Assembly (NCBI GenBank): GCA_934096175.1
Contig: CAKOLG010000003.1
Coordinates: 1-64,000, forward strand
DNA length: 64,000 nt
Direction: 5' to 3'
DNA from: an uncultured Bacilli bacterium
Lineage (GTDB): Bacteria; Bacillota_I; Bacilli_A; RF39; UBA660
The position numbers and the translations under genes are program-made. Positions within the stretch are counted from its first letter, which is position 1, and each line of letters opens with the position of its first letter. The notes under the pieces were generated by a model. That model ran no database searches. It saw nothing but the letters and a program-made list of their open reading frames with translations, and had not been told where the DNA came from. Shown here in pieces: positions 8,960 to 17,228 of the stretch.

Positions 8960-9505
8960 CTACTTATTTATGTTTATTTTATATGTACCTCCAAAGGCAT
9001 TATTTAAGTTATATGCTTCATTTGATTGTGTTTTTATGAATTCTATTGTTATTGTACAGGTATTGGTTTTATTAGTTTTTAATTCAAGGTTTTCTAAAAT
9101 AATATTTTCTGAATTATTTAGAGGCATTTGTTTTTTATCTGTTTTTTCACCATTTGAGCAGTTTAAATAATAAATAAATTCTTCAGGGTGATTAGAATTT
9201 GTATTCCATGTACTAGATACATTTTCCCAAGTTATATTGTAATAAATTGTATTAGAATTGTTATTTGTTATACTAAATGTATTGGAATAAGTATAACCTG
9301 GGGTAAGATCATATAAGTTAAGTTTATTTGATTTATCATATTGAATAGTTGAATTAATATAGATGTTGTTACTAGCTAGTATTGAATTACTATTTATAGA
9401 GGTTTTAGATTCTTCTGATAAATGAATTAAAATAACGCAAATAAAAGAGCTTATAAAAGTAAGCACAGAAAAAAAACATATTAGTATCCACCACTTTTTG
9501 CCCAT
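8960..9505 (-). CDS. TasA-like SipW substrate protein
   Basis: 181 residues with a signal-peptide-like N-terminus ('WWILICFFSVLTFISSFIC', about 5-23). A beta-rich mature domain bears the hallmark 'LTPGYTYSNTFSITNNNS' followed by 'NITWENV'. In TasA/camelysin-type proteins the 'L.PG' loop and following N-rich turn are conserved. Probably exported and cleaved by the SipW-type peptidase encoded two genes downstream. ATG at 9505 is chosen over GTG at 9514 because GGGTG lies 6-7 nt upstream. Confidence 0.65.
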   Translation of the reverse strand: MGKKWWILICFFSVLTFISSFICVILIHLSEESKTSINSNSILASNNIYINSTIQYDKSNKLNLYDLTPGYTYSNTFSITNNNSNTIYYNITWENVSSTWNTNSNHPEEFIYYLNCSNGEKTDKKQMPLNNSENIILENLELKTNKTNTCTITIEFIKTQSNEAYNLNNAFGGTYKININK

Positions 9506-9588
9506 TTTTATCACCCTTTATTATAGTAATTATATAATATCAAAATTAATACTTTTTAGCAAGTTTAATGTATTTTTTAAGTTATATA

Positions 9589-9597
9589 TGTTATAAT
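9589..9597 (+). promoter_or_regulatory. extended -10 promoter of the glycosyltransferase gene
   Basis: TGTTATAAT with TATAAT at 9592-9597. The ribosome site GAGAGGTG begins only 4 nt later, so the 5' leader must be very short (about 10 nt). No clear -35. Confidence 0.55.
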
Positions 9598-9614
9598 GCT
9601 TGAGAGGTGTAAAT

Positions 9615-10559
9615 ATGAAGTTAAGCATTATAATTCCTTGTAAAAATGAAGCAGGAAATGTTACTGGTTTATACGATAAGATGAGTAATACTTTAAAAAA
9701 GATTAAATATGAAATGATTTTTATAGATGATGGTTCATCAGATAATACCATGAATGAACTAAGAACATTATATGAAAAAGATATGTTACACGTTAAAGTT
9801 CTTTCTTTTTCTAGAAATTTTAAAAAAGAAGCAGCTATGTTGGCTGGTTTAAAGCATGCTAGTGGTGAGTACACATGTATTATCGATGGTGATTTGCAAC
9901 AAAACCCTAATTATTTAATTCAAATGATGGAAGTATTAGATAATGAAAAAGAATATGATGAAGTTGCAATGGTTATGAAAGAAAGAAAAGCCGAAAGTGG
10001 TTTTATGGCTTTCTGTAAAAATATTTTTTATAAGTTAATGGATAAAATGAGTGATGTGCATTTTGAAAATGCTGCTTCTGATTTTAGAATGTTTAGAAAA
10101 AATGTCAGAGAAGCTATTTTAAGTTTAGGAGAAAATAATAGATTTTCTAAAGGAATATTTGCTTGGGTAGGATTTAACGTAAAATATTTACCTTATGATG
10201 TTGAGCCAAGAGTTAATGGAAAATCATCTTTTAATTTTAAATCTAGTTTAAATTATGCAATTGACGGAATCTTAGCTTTTTCAACTAAACCATTAAAATT
10301 ATCTTTTGGTATAGGAATATTTTGTTTGTTAGCATTTTTTATATATCTTTGTGTTTTGTTAGTTCAAGTATTGGCTTTTGATTTAATTTTTCAACCTATA
10401 TTTATTGTTATCTTGTTGATTTTATTTTTAGCTGGTATGCAATTTATTGTAATTGGTTTATTAGGACAATATTTAGCAAAAGCTTATTTGGAAGTTAAAA
10501 ATAGACCTGTATATATAATAAAAGAAAAATTAGGTTTTAATGATGAAAATATTTTATAG
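9615..10559 (+). CDS. GtrB/DPM1-like family 2 glycosyltransferase
   Basis: 314 residues. GT-A domain opens with 'LSIIIPCKNEAGNV', then 'FIDDGSSDNT' (nucleotide-sugar binding), 'GDLQQNP' (the D.DxQ motif) and 'DFRMF'. Two C-terminal membrane segments (about 233-258 and 262-288) are typical of enzymes that move a sugar from UDP- or GDP-sugar to undecaprenyl phosphate. The sugar cannot be inferred. ATG at 9615 has GAGGTG upstream, so the TTG at 9600 is rejected. Its stop codon is the first base triplet of the following terminator. Confidence 0.85.
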   Translation: MKLSIIIPCKNEAGNVTGLYDKMSNTLKKIKYEMIFIDDGSSDNTMNELRTLYEKDMLHVKVLSFSRNFKKEAAMLAGLKHASGEYTCIIDGDLQQNPNYLIQMMEVLDNEKEYDEVAMVMKERKAESGFMAFCKNIFYKLMDKMSDVHFENAASDFRMFRKNVREAILSLGENNRFSKGIFAWVGFNVKYLPYDVEPRVNGKSSFNFKSSLNYAIDGILAFSTKPLKLSFGIGIFCLLAFFIYLCVLLVQVLAFDLIFQPIFIVILLILFLAGMQFIVIGLLGQYLAKAYLEVKNRPVYIIKEKLGFNDENIL

Positions 10560-10586
10560 AAATGAATATCATTTCTATTTTTTTTT
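10557..10586 (+). terminator. terminator overlapping the glycosyltransferase stop codon
   Basis: Perfect 9-bp stem TAGAAATGA/TCATTTCTA with a 3-nt loop, then nine T residues. The TAG stop is the first triplet of the stem. Confidence 0.9.
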
Positions 10587-10595
10587 AGAAAAAAA

Positions 10596-10613
10596 TGTTA
10601 TAATGCATATAAT
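10596..10613 (+). promoter_or_regulatory. tandem -10 boxes before the zinc-ribbon operon
   Basis: TGTTATAAT (TATAAT 10599-10604) and a second TATAAT at 10608-10613, 9 bp apart. The ribosome site GAGGTGAG follows immediately, so the leader is short. Confidence 0.5.
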
Positions 10614-10629
10614 GTAGAGGTGAGTTGTT

Positions 10630-11484
10630 ATGAAAATGAAAAAACTTTTGCAAAAGTTATTGGTTTTATTACTTGTTATTACACCGTTTGCTTTAGTTTT
10701 AAATGTTAAAGCTGATTCTGGTTGGGATTCCGATTATGATTCTGGTGGTAGTAGTGATTGGAGTTCGTCAAGTAGTGACTGGAGTTCATCAAGTAGTGAT
10801 TGGGATTCTTCTAGTGATGATGGAAGTATCAGTTTTAGTCTTACAACAATTATTTTTGTAGTTATTGTGATTGTTGCGATTTGTATGGAACTAAGTAAGA
10901 AAAAAGAAGAAGCATCTACTGATTTACAATTATATCAAGATGTTAGTGAAGATAAACTTAAGGAAATATTACCAAATTTAACTTTAAGTTATTTAAAAAA
11001 TATGGCATTTGATAAGTTTGTTGAAATACAAAATGCTTGGATGGAATTTGATTATGATAAGTTAAGAGAGTTATGTACTGATGAGTTATATAATAGTTAT
11101 ACGTCTCAACTTGATGTTTTAAAAATTAAAAATGGTAAAAATATAATGAGTGATTTTAAAGCTCTAGAAACAAAAATAATTGATATTGTAGAGCAAAATG
11201 GTAACGTAAGTGTTAAAGTTTATATGAGAGTTTCTTTCTATGATTATGTAATAGATACAACTAATAATGCTGTTACTAGAGGAAATAAAAATAGTAAAAT
11301 TGTTAATAATTATGTTATGACATTTGTAAGAAGTAAAGAGGGAATTAATAAAGATATTAGTTGTCCAAACTGTGGAGCGCCTATTAAAGCAAATACTTCT
11401 GGTGAATGTGAATATTGTGGAAGTACAATTGTTAAAGATGCAAGTGATTTTGTGTTAAGTAAGAAAACTAATATAAATAAATAA
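10630..11484 (+). CDS. membrane protein with Tim44-like domain and zinc ribbon
   Basis: 284 residues. Signal peptide about 1-29, then an Asp/Ser/Trp low-complexity segment with repeated 'SSDWSSSS' (about 30-70), a membrane segment (about 72-90), a Tim44-like domain (about 100-235; 'FVEIQNAWMEFDYDKL' and 'VKVYMRVSFYDYVID'), and a C-terminal zinc ribbon CPNCG...CEYCG. The Tim44-like fold sits at membranes in other families. The protein one gene downstream has the same Tim44-like plus ribbon pair without the membrane part. Context recalls the B. subtilis ydjGHI membrane-stress genes. Role inferred. Confidence 0.7.
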   Translation: MKMKKLLQKLLVLLLVITPFALVLNVKADSGWDSDYDSGGSSDWSSSSSDWSSSSSDWDSSSDDGSISFSLTTIIFVVIVIVAICMELSKKKEEASTDLQLYQDVSEDKLKEILPNLTLSYLKNMAFDKFVEIQNAWMEFDYDKLRELCTDELYNSYTSQLDVLKIKNGKNIMSDFKALETKIIDIVEQNGNVSVKVYMRVSFYDYVIDTTNNAVTRGNKNSKIVNNYVMTFVRSKEGINKDISCPNCGAPIKANTSGECEYCGSTIVKDASDFVLSKKTNINK

Positions 11485-11487
11485 GAG

Positions 11488-11514
11488 GAAGTGTTTTAAA
11501 ACATTTCTTTTTTT
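11488..11514 (+). terminator. intercistronic terminator in the zinc-ribbon cluster
   Basis: GAAGTGTTTTAAAACATTTC forms a self-complementary stem followed by seven T residues. It separates the first zinc-ribbon gene from the next two. Confidence 0.65.
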
Positions 11515-11522
11515 GATATAAT
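11514..11522 (+). promoter_or_regulatory. extended -10 promoter of the second zinc-ribbon gene
   Basis: TGATATAAT (TATAAT 11517-11522) lies directly after the terminator T run and 20 bp before the ATG; GGGAGGA is the ribosome site. Confidence 0.5.
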
Positions 11523-11542
11523 TATTATAGGGAGGATAGGAT

Positions 11543-12088
11543 ATGAGTGTAGAAGAATTTAGAAAAATTGATACAACTTTTAATGAAAGTATGTTTATAA
11601 CAAAAGTTAATAATATTTTTGTTAAATTATTTACAGCTATAATGTTAGATAAGTTAGATACAGTAGAACACTTTATTAGTGAAGATGTTTATAATTATGC
11701 TAGTAATATTTTAAATAATGCTAAGGGTAATGGATGGCGTCAAATGTATGATGAATTAAATGTAAAAGAAAGTAGAATAGCTGATATAGAAGTAAATAAT
11801 GATGTATATATAATAAAAGTTTACTTGCAATCAAGATATATGGATTATATAATAAACTTAAGTAATGGTACTTTGGTTTCTGGCAATAATAAGTCAAGAA
11901 TTCAAGTTGATTATAATTTGGTATTTACTAAGAAAAGTAATGCATTGAAGCAGGGTATCATTAGAAAATGCCCAGGATGTGGTGCACCGGTAAATGTTAA
12001 CACATCTGGTATATGTGAGTATTGTGGATCAAAATATAATCAAGAAGATTATGATTGGGTACTTACAAGTTTAGAAAAAATGAGCTAG
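11543..12088 (+). CDS. cytoplasmic Tim44-like domain protein with zinc ribbon
   Basis: 181 residues, no signal or membrane segment. The body repeats the Tim44-like plan of the gene at 10630 ('VKLFTAIMLDKLDTVEHFIS', 'IIKVYLQSRYMDYIINLSNG'), and the C-terminus has a CPGCG...CEYCG zinc ribbon. It is evidently a paralogue of that protein without the membrane part. It lies 13 bp upstream of the SPFH gene, which also ends in a zinc ribbon. A scaffold or adaptor role at the membrane is inferred from context; no enzyme motif is seen. Confidence 0.65.
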   Translation: MSVEEFRKIDTTFNESMFITKVNNIFVKLFTAIMLDKLDTVEHFISEDVYNYASNILNNAKGNGWRQMYDELNVKESRIADIEVNNDVYIIKVYLQSRYMDYIINLSNGTLVSGNNKSRIQVDYNLVFTKKSNALKQGIIRKCPGCGAPVNVNTSGICEYCGSKYNQEDYDWVLTSLEKMS

Positions 12089-12101
12089 GAGGTAATGTAA
12101 A

Positions 12102-13286
12102 ATGGGTTTAATTAAAGCTCTAACTAATTCAGTTTCAACTGCTATTGGCGATCAATTTAAAGAGTTCGTTAATCTTCCTCAAGTAGGAACTGATGTATTA
12201 ATTGTAAGAGGAAGTGTAAAACATGGAGAGGGAAATAAAAATTTCTCTGAAAATGTAATATCAAACGGAAGTAAAATTGTTATTCCTCAAGGATGGGCAA
12301 TGATGCTTGTTGATAATGGTAAGGTAGAATTTTCTTCTGAACCTGGAGAATATACTTATGATAACAGTAGTGAACCAAGTATTTTTTTTGGAGGTTTAGG
12401 TAAAGGTATTTTAAATACTTTTAAAACTATTGGTAGCAGATTTACTTTTGGTGGTCAAACTGCTAAAGATCAAAGAGTATATTATATTAATTTATTAAAT
12501 GTAACTGGAAATAAGTTTGGTTCTAGTTCACCAAAAGATGTTTATGATGAAACTTATCAAATGTCTATTAAAATGACTTTCTATGGTTCATTTGCTTATA
12601 AAGTTGATGATCCTATTGCGTTAGTTAATACTGTTATTGGTGCTAATCCTAAAGATGAAGTTACTTTTAATGAAGTTTTTGGTACACAATTTAAAGGCGA
12701 ATTTAACGAGCAAATGCATAAAGCATTGACTAATATTATGGCTGAAAAGAAAATTAGATTCTCACAAATAGGTATTTATGGTAGCGAGATTTCCGATCAA
12801 ATGAATGCTATTTTAAGCGAAAAATGGGGTTCTAAGTATGGTGTTATAATTACTGATGTTTCAATGGAAAATATTGGAACTACTGATGAATATACACAAA
12901 TTATCAAAGATATTGAAGCTAAGGTTAATGAAACAAGAATGATGGGTCAAGCTTACAGCAACAATATGGCTGGTGCAATGGCTGCTGCAACTGCTGAAGC
13001 AATGAAAAATGCCTCAGCAAATGAAAATGGTGCAATGATGGGATTTGCTGGCTTAAATATGGCACAAAACGCTGGAGCTAGTGTAATGAATTCTGTTGCT
13101 GGAATGACTGCTCAACAAGCTCCACAAAGTCAAGTAAGTGAAACTCCTAGCGCAAATAGTGAAGCTGTTGCTCAACCTAGCACAACTGATTCTACTGCTA
13201 GTGCTATTCCTAATTTTTGTCCAAATTGTGGAAGTAAAACTAACGGAGCTAACTTCTGTGGAAATTGCGGGACAAAATTAAATTAA
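12102..13286 (+). CDS. SPFH/band-7 protein with C-terminal zinc ribbon (YdjI-like)
   Basis: 394 residues. An SPFH-type domain covers about 1-280: 'VLIVRGSVKHGEG', 'IPQGWAMMLVDNGKV', 'PGEYTYDNSSEPSIF', and 'MSIKMTFYGSFAYKVDDP'. An Ala/Met/Asn-rich helical linker and a Ser/Thr/Pro linker follow. The C-terminus is a double-CxxC zinc ribbon 'CPNCGSKTNGANFCGNCG'. This architecture matches the B. subtilis YdjI family, which works with PspA-like proteins in membrane stress. No pspA gene is present in this window. AGGAGG ribosome site. Confidence 0.85.
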   Translation: MGLIKALTNSVSTAIGDQFKEFVNLPQVGTDVLIVRGSVKHGEGNKNFSENVISNGSKIVIPQGWAMMLVDNGKVEFSSEPGEYTYDNSSEPSIFFGGLGKGILNTFKTIGSRFTFGGQTAKDQRVYYINLLNVTGNKFGSSSPKDVYDETYQMSIKMTFYGSFAYKVDDPIALVNTVIGANPKDEVTFNEVFGTQFKGEFNEQMHKALTNIMAEKKIRFSQIGIYGSEISDQMNAILSEKWGSKYGVIITDVSMENIGTTDEYTQIIKDIEAKVNETRMMGQAYSNNMAGAMAAATAEAMKNASANENGAMMGFAGLNMAQNAGASVMNSVAGMTAQQAPQSQVSETPSANSEAVAQPSTTDSTASAIPNFCPNCGSKTNGANFCGNCGTKLN

Positions 13287-13292
13287 TAAAGT

Positions 13293-13321
13293 AAAAAAGT
13301 GATTCGAAATCACTTTTTTTA
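13293..13321. terminator. bidirectional terminator
   Basis: AAAAAAGTGATT pairs with AATCACTTTTTT over a 2-nt loop, with A and T runs on both sides. It serves the SPFH gene (plus) and the holin-like gene (minus). Confidence 0.85.
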
Positions 13322-13337
13322 TTTTGTAATAAATTTA

Positions 13338-13670
13338 TTACCTTAAATCGTAGTCATTTAATTTATCTAACTTAATTATTTCTTTGGTACTTTTAAAGAT
13401 ATGTTTACTACGTAGTTTATCATAAATTGTTTCGGCACCAATCCAAGTAATAATCCCTACTTCAATGCACATTACTGTATCTAAATTAGTGAATAGTTTA
13501 CTGATAAAAAAGCCTATTAGAAGATTGGCAAAAATACTAATAATTGACATTATTTTTTTACTTTTGATTATTTTAGTTTCTTTTATTTTTTGGAGACATA
13601 CTGTTGATATAACACCACATAAAATTCCTAACCATAAAACATTTATAAAGAGATCAAATTTAAAAGTCAT
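13338..13670 (-). CDS. small holin-like membrane protein
   Basis: 110 residues with three apparent membrane segments (about 8-26, 40-58 and 65-82) and a charged C-terminal tail. The order of short helices and the 'GAETIYDKLRS' stretch after the last segment resemble phage-type holins, but no endolysin or phage gene is adjacent. AGGTG ribosome site. It may be a domesticated holin-like permeability protein. Identification is tentative. Confidence 0.45.
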   Translation of the reverse strand: MTFKFDLFINVLWLGILCGVISTVCLQKIKETKIIKSKKIMSIISIFANLLIGFFISKLFTNLDTVMCIEVGIITWIGAETIYDKLRSKHIFKSTKEIIKLDKLNDYDLR

Positions 13671-13693
13671 TTTAACACCTCATTATAAGATAT

Positions 13694-13720
13694 TAAAAAA
13701 AGAAGAATTATTTCTTCTTT
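13694..13720 (-). terminator. terminator enclosing the DUF3006 stop codon
   Basis: On the minus strand AAAGAAGAA/TTCTTCTTT with the TAA stop of the upstream gene in the loop, then a T run. Confidence 0.75.
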
Positions 13721-13926
13721 AATGAATTAAATTTATATATAAGGTTTGTTCGACGTGTTTTTTCTGTTTCAATATCTCTAATATAAACATTATTTTGTTC
13801 TTTTATGATATTTCCTTCTTTTATATTAACTGGTAGTAAAGCTATATTTACTTCCGTTTTTTCGCCAGTTATAATATTTTCAATTATAGCTATTTTGTCT
13901 TCTATTCGATCAATACTATATTTCAT
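13708..13926 (-). CDS. DUF3006 domain protein
   Basis: 72 residues. 'YSIDRIEDKIAIIEN' at the N-terminus and the following short beta-strands match the small DUF3006 family, regularly encoded next to ComEC-like hydrolases. Here it starts 9 bp after such a gene and is clearly in one operon with it. No catalytic motif. Function of the family is not known. Confidence 0.7.
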   Translation of the reverse strand: MKYSIDRIEDKIAIIENIITGEKTEVNIALLPVNIKEGNIIKEQNNVYIRDIETEKTRRTNLIYKFNSLKKK

Positions 13927-13935
13927 ATTGCGCTC

Positions 13936-14820
13936 CTAACCATTTGTATCTGTTTTCTCATTAGTTATATTTATATTTTTTCCATCACTTGTTAATATTA
14001 TTGTCCCTAATTCGCTTGTCATGTAGATGTTATTTGTATATTTTTTTATTCTATTTATTGTTGATGTTGCTGGGTGACCATAATTATTGTCTTTACCAAC
14101 TGAAATTATGGCATATGTTGGTGTAACTTTAGCTAAAAATTCTTCTGTTGTACTATAAGCAGAGCCATGGTGGCCAACTTTTAAGACATCAACATCAATA
14201 TTATTATTTATTATTTTCTTTTCTGTTTGACTGGTTGCATCACCAGTAAATAAGTAACTAAATTTACCAAAGGTCATTTTCAAAACTATTGAACTATTGT
14301 TTAAATCTTTGTTGTCTGTACCAGTGTATATTACTTCTAAATCTGCTTGGCCTAGTTGGTACGTTTCACCAATTGTTGGGACTGTAATAGATAGATTATT
14401 TTTTTCAATAGCGTTTAAAACATCTTCAAAAGTTTTAGTAGTAGTATATGCTTCAGGTAATAAGATATTTTCGATTTGAAAATTGTTAATTATATCATCT
14501 AAACCACCTATGTGATCTTCATGCGGATGAGTCCCTACAACATAATCGAAGTTGGTTATTCCTAAGTTTTTTAGATATGATACTAATTTTGGCCCATCTT
14601 CATTATTTCCAGCATCAATAAGCATATTATGGTTATTGTTAGTAATTAAGATACTATCTGCTTGGCCTACGTCTATAAAATATACATTTAAATTGGTTGA
14701 AACTGAATTAGTATTTTGAGAATATGATTCATTTATATTTTCGTTAGTTAGTATGTTATAAATTATAATAATAATTACACTAATGATTAAAAATAAAAAT
14801 TTTTTTTGATTCTTTTTCAT
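13936..14820 (-). CDS. ComEC/Rec2-type metallo-beta-lactamase-fold protein
   Basis: 294 residues. An N-terminal membrane anchor (about 7-24) is followed by a stand-alone MBL domain: 'FIDVGQADSILI', 'NMLIDAGNNE', 'GTHPHEDHIGG' (the HxHxDH metal motif), 'YLFTGDA' and 'VLKVGHHGS'. It corresponds to the extracellular C-terminal domain of ComEC, without the DNA channel. Secreted or anchored nuclease/phosphodiesterase activity is likely but not proven. Followed by DUF3006. Confidence 0.85.
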   Translation of the reverse strand: MKKNQKKFLFLIISVIIIIIYNILTNENINESYSQNTNSVSTNLNVYFIDVGQADSILITNNNHNMLIDAGNNEDGPKLVSYLKNLGITNFDYVVGTHPHEDHIGGLDDIINNFQIENILLPEAYTTTKTFEDVLNAIEKNNLSITVPTIGETYQLGQADLEVIYTGTDNKDLNNSSIVLKMTFGKFSYLFTGDATSQTEKKIINNNIDVDVLKVGHHGSAYSTTEEFLAKVTPTYAIISVGKDNNYGHPATSTINRIKKYTNNIYMTSELGTIILTSDGKNINITNEKTDTNG

Positions 14821-14882
14821 ATAACTACCTACTTTGTATTAATAATTATAACATGTAATTTGAAATAGATATATAAATTCAT

Positions 14883-14911
14883 AAAAAAACAAGCTTTATT
14901 TGCTTGTTTTT
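14883..14911 (-). terminator. terminator of tRNA-Cys
   Basis: AAAAACAAGC/GCTTGTTTTT stem with flanking A/T runs, 10 bp downstream of the tRNA 3' end on the minus strand. Confidence 0.8.
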
Positions 14912-14920
14912 ATCTCTATA

Positions 14921-14995
14921 TGGAGGGCCTAGTCGGATTTGAACCAACGAATCAGGGAGTTGCAGTCCCACGCCTTACCACTTGGCTATAGACCC
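14921..14995 (-). tRNA. tRNA-Cys (anticodon GCA)
   Basis: 75 nt including an encoded CCA. The acceptor GGGTCTA pairs with TAGGCCC (one G-U); the discriminator is U, as expected for Cys. Anticodon loop CTGCAAC gives GCA. T-loop TTCAAAT is standard. Confidence 0.95.
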
Positions 14996-14999
14996 GTAT

Positions 15000-15018
15000 G
15001 CATGTCTTAAAGACATGC
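15000..15018 (-). other. hairpin in the tRNA-Cys 5' leader
   Basis: GCATGTCTT and AAGACATGC form a perfect inverted repeat between the promoter and the mature tRNA 5' end (4 nt from it), inside the segment RNase P removes. Confidence 0.55.
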
Positions 15019-15022
15019 TTTA

Positions 15023-15051
15023 ATTTTATATCATGTAATTATAAAAGTCAA
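15023..15051 (-). promoter_or_regulatory. promoter of tRNA-Cys
   Basis: TTGACT (15046-15051), 17-bp spacer, TAAAAT (15023-15028) on the minus strand. Confidence 0.75.
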
Positions 15052-15058
15052 CAGGTAT

Positions 15059-16663
15059 TTATTCTTTAAGTTTAATAGTAAAGACTTTATTTCTAATAGA
15101 TATTTTTAAAGTTATTTTTTGGGTAAAACTTCTTGTTATCATTTCTGGCACTTCGTATATTTTTACATCAGTGATGTATTTTGGCGTTACATTTTTTAGT
15201 GTTGCAACGTATGTTTTATCAGTTTGTAAATTATTATAGTTATAAACTATTGTAGCAAAGTCAGAGTAAAAATCTTTTGTGCCATTAGCATAATATGCTG
15301 TAGTATTATCCCAATCAATGTTATCTTCAATTATAGCTAAAGAATTGCCAGTTGATGGTAGTATTGTGTCTTTTACATTATAACATTCGTCTGTAGTTGT
15401 ACATTTTTGATAACTATAACTATATTTTTTATCAAAAGTTATATTTCTTAAAGTATATGTTGTATTTCCTAGTAAGGTGTCTTTTAAGTTTATTTCTGTG
15501 CCTAGTTTAGCCACTCCCATATTTTCTTTTTTAGTTATATTATTTGGTTTAATAGTAACTATTTTATAAGATGGAATTAGTTTACCTGGTTCAGATTTTA
15601 AAGCACTTAAAATTTTCATTTGGTATTGTCTTTTGACTAGTGAGCTATCTATTTCATAAACTAAAACATAGTCATTAGATGTATTAGAATAAATAGTTTC
15701 ACCTTGGTAGTTTTTACCTATATCAATAAAACGACTGCTACGATCATATTTTGGATACAACACTTTATTACCAATAAATATCCTAAAATTAGATTTGTCA
15801 ATTGATTGATCTGTTAATGTTCTATTTTGAATAGCTATTTTTACTGCTAAGTAATACTTGCCTTCAGCAATAGTATTACCGCTATAATCGACGTCTGATA
15901 TATAACTTTCTTTTAAAGTCATTGTAAATGAATCTAAAGCAAAAGCTTGGTAAACATTATATTTTTTGTTATAAATTTCAAAGTTGAGATAACCGACTAT
16001 AATAATTAATAATGCTAAACCAACTCCTAGGCAAGTGAAAACAAATTTATTTTCTAATACATAATATTTTAATTCGCGAAGAATATGAACAAATTTTCTT
16101 TTTACTGTATAGCTATCCGCCCCAATTTTTAGTTCTACTTCCGCATCATCGTCGTCAGTTACTTGTAAATCGACATTGCCATCAAATCTAAATGATTTGT
16201 AATTAAAACCTAAACCTTTAGTAACTGTTGCAACCATTAATAGATAAACAGGTACGACTAAAATATTACCCATATCTCGCACAAAATTAGCAAATGTTTG
16301 ATCCATTGTACCTTTTTCTATGCTTTGCATTGATGCATAAAATAAAACTGTAGAAGCTAGTAAAATTAAATAATAAATGATACTAATAATATAATATAAA
16401 GTATTTTTTTTCTTGGATTTCATTAGTAAATAAATTATTGAATTAGCTATTATTAAGAAAAGCAACACAATGTAGATTAATATAGTTATGTAGTTACCAG
16501 CTATAATTGTTTCTGGTGTAGTGTATTGTGCGGCGACATACTCCCGAAAGAAACTAGCAATATCACCAAATTTAAATGCTAAATATAGCATAGGAATTAG
16601 TAATAATAAATGAATTATTTTAAAGTTTTTGATAAGAAAAGCATAGGGCTTTCTTATTATCAT
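15059..16663 (-). CDS. polytopic membrane protein with large extracytoplasmic domain
   Basis: 534 residues. Four membrane segments lie in the first 160 residues; a cytoplasmic loop rich in Asp/Glu ('TDDDDAEVEL', about 175-190) precedes a fifth segment (about 205-225). A C-terminal domain of about 300 residues is rich in beta-strands and lies outside the cell. It has one Cys pair ('KCTTTDECYN', about 417-426) and a DUF4352-like strand pattern ('YYLAVKIAIQNRTL'). Family not recognised. ATG with GGGGTGA upstream. It is the first of a run of envelope genes on this strand. Confidence 0.65.
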   Translation of the reverse strand: MIIRKPYAFLIKNFKIIHLLLLIPMLYLAFKFGDIASFFREYVAAQYTTPETIIAGNYITILIYIVLLFLIIANSIIYLLMKSKKKNTLYYIISIIYYLILLASTVLFYASMQSIEKGTMDQTFANFVRDMGNILVVPVYLLMVATVTKGLGFNYKSFRFDGNVDLQVTDDDDAEVELKIGADSYTVKRKFVHILRELKYYVLENKFVFTCLGVGLALLIIIVGYLNFEIYNKKYNVYQAFALDSFTMTLKESYISDVDYSGNTIAEGKYYLAVKIAIQNRTLTDQSIDKSNFRIFIGNKVLYPKYDRSSRFIDIGKNYQGETIYSNTSNDYVLVYEIDSSLVKRQYQMKILSALKSEPGKLIPSYKIVTIKPNNITKKENMGVAKLGTEINLKDTLLGNTTYTLRNITFDKKYSYSYQKCTTTDECYNVKDTILPSTGNSLAIIEDNIDWDNTTAYYANGTKDFYSDFATIVYNYNNLQTDKTYVATLKNVTPKYITDVKIYEVPEMITRSFTQKITLKISIRNKVFTIKLKE

Positions 16664-16710
16664 ACTAAAATCACCCCTATTCTTTTATTATTATAACACA
16701 ACTGAATAAA

Positions 16711-16742
16711 AAAAAATATGATTAGTCAAAATCACATTTTTT
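16711..16742 (-). terminator. terminator enclosing the LysM-protein stop codon
   Basis: AAAAAATATGATT and AATCACATTTTTT pair with one mismatch. The TGA stop (16732-16734) is inside the stem and a T run follows on the minus strand. Confidence 0.7.
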
Positions 16743-17190
16743 CATTTCTTTTTACCATTAATTGCCCTGGTAATAAATATATTGTTTCATTGCTTTGAAG
16801 TAAGTTATTAATGCCAACATTAAATTTCTTCGATACTGTTTCGATTGTATCGCCGTCAGTTGTTACATAATAGCTATAATTTTGTTTTGGAATAATTATC
16901 TCTTGATCAGGATATATATAATCATTAGCATTTAAACCATTTAGTAAAGATAATAAATCAGGATTTATATTATATTCTCTAGCAATTCCATAAATAGTGT
17001 CACCTTTTTTTATTGTATAATATTCAAAATATTTTTCTTTGTTAACAGGTACTATTATTTCTCTGCCTTCTTTGTAATAGTCTGGAAAAGGCATATTGTT
17101 TATATCCATTAAAATGGATTCTTTTGTATTAAATTTGTCTGCTATACTTCTTAAGGTGTCTCCTTGTTGTATTAGGTATTTATCATACAT
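16732..17190 (-). CDS. triple LysM protein without signal peptide
   Basis: 152 residues made almost only of three LysM domains (about 4-48, 56-102 and 106-148), each with 'GDT...IA..yn' and a closing 'iivP' strand. LysM binds peptidoglycan or other GlcNAc polymers. There is no export signal, which is unusual for a wall-binding protein. It recalls spore-coat LysM proteins (SafA type), which are placed from the mother cell, and GerQ is encoded at 63.3 kb. The gap to the next gene upstream is only 38 bp, so it shares a transcript with it. Confidence 0.85.
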   Translation of the reverse strand: MYDKYLIQQGDTLRSIADKFNTKESILMDINNMPFPDYYKEGREIIVPVNKEKYFEYYTIKKGDTIYGIAREYNINPDLLSLLNGLNANDYIYPDQEIIIPKQNYSYYVTTDGDTIETVSKKFNVGINNLLQSNETIYLLPGQLMVKRNEKM

Positions 17191-17228
17191 AAAATCACTC
17201 CTAATATAACATATGTTTCTTTTTTAAA

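Noticed and set aside
9530..9874. 114-codon minus-strand frame
   Set aside because: Antisense to the glycosyltransferase, whose conserved motifs fix the coding strand.
13338..13670. Prophage remnant suggested by the holin-like protein
   Set aside because: No other phage gene is nearby; its neighbours are ordinary chromosomal genes.
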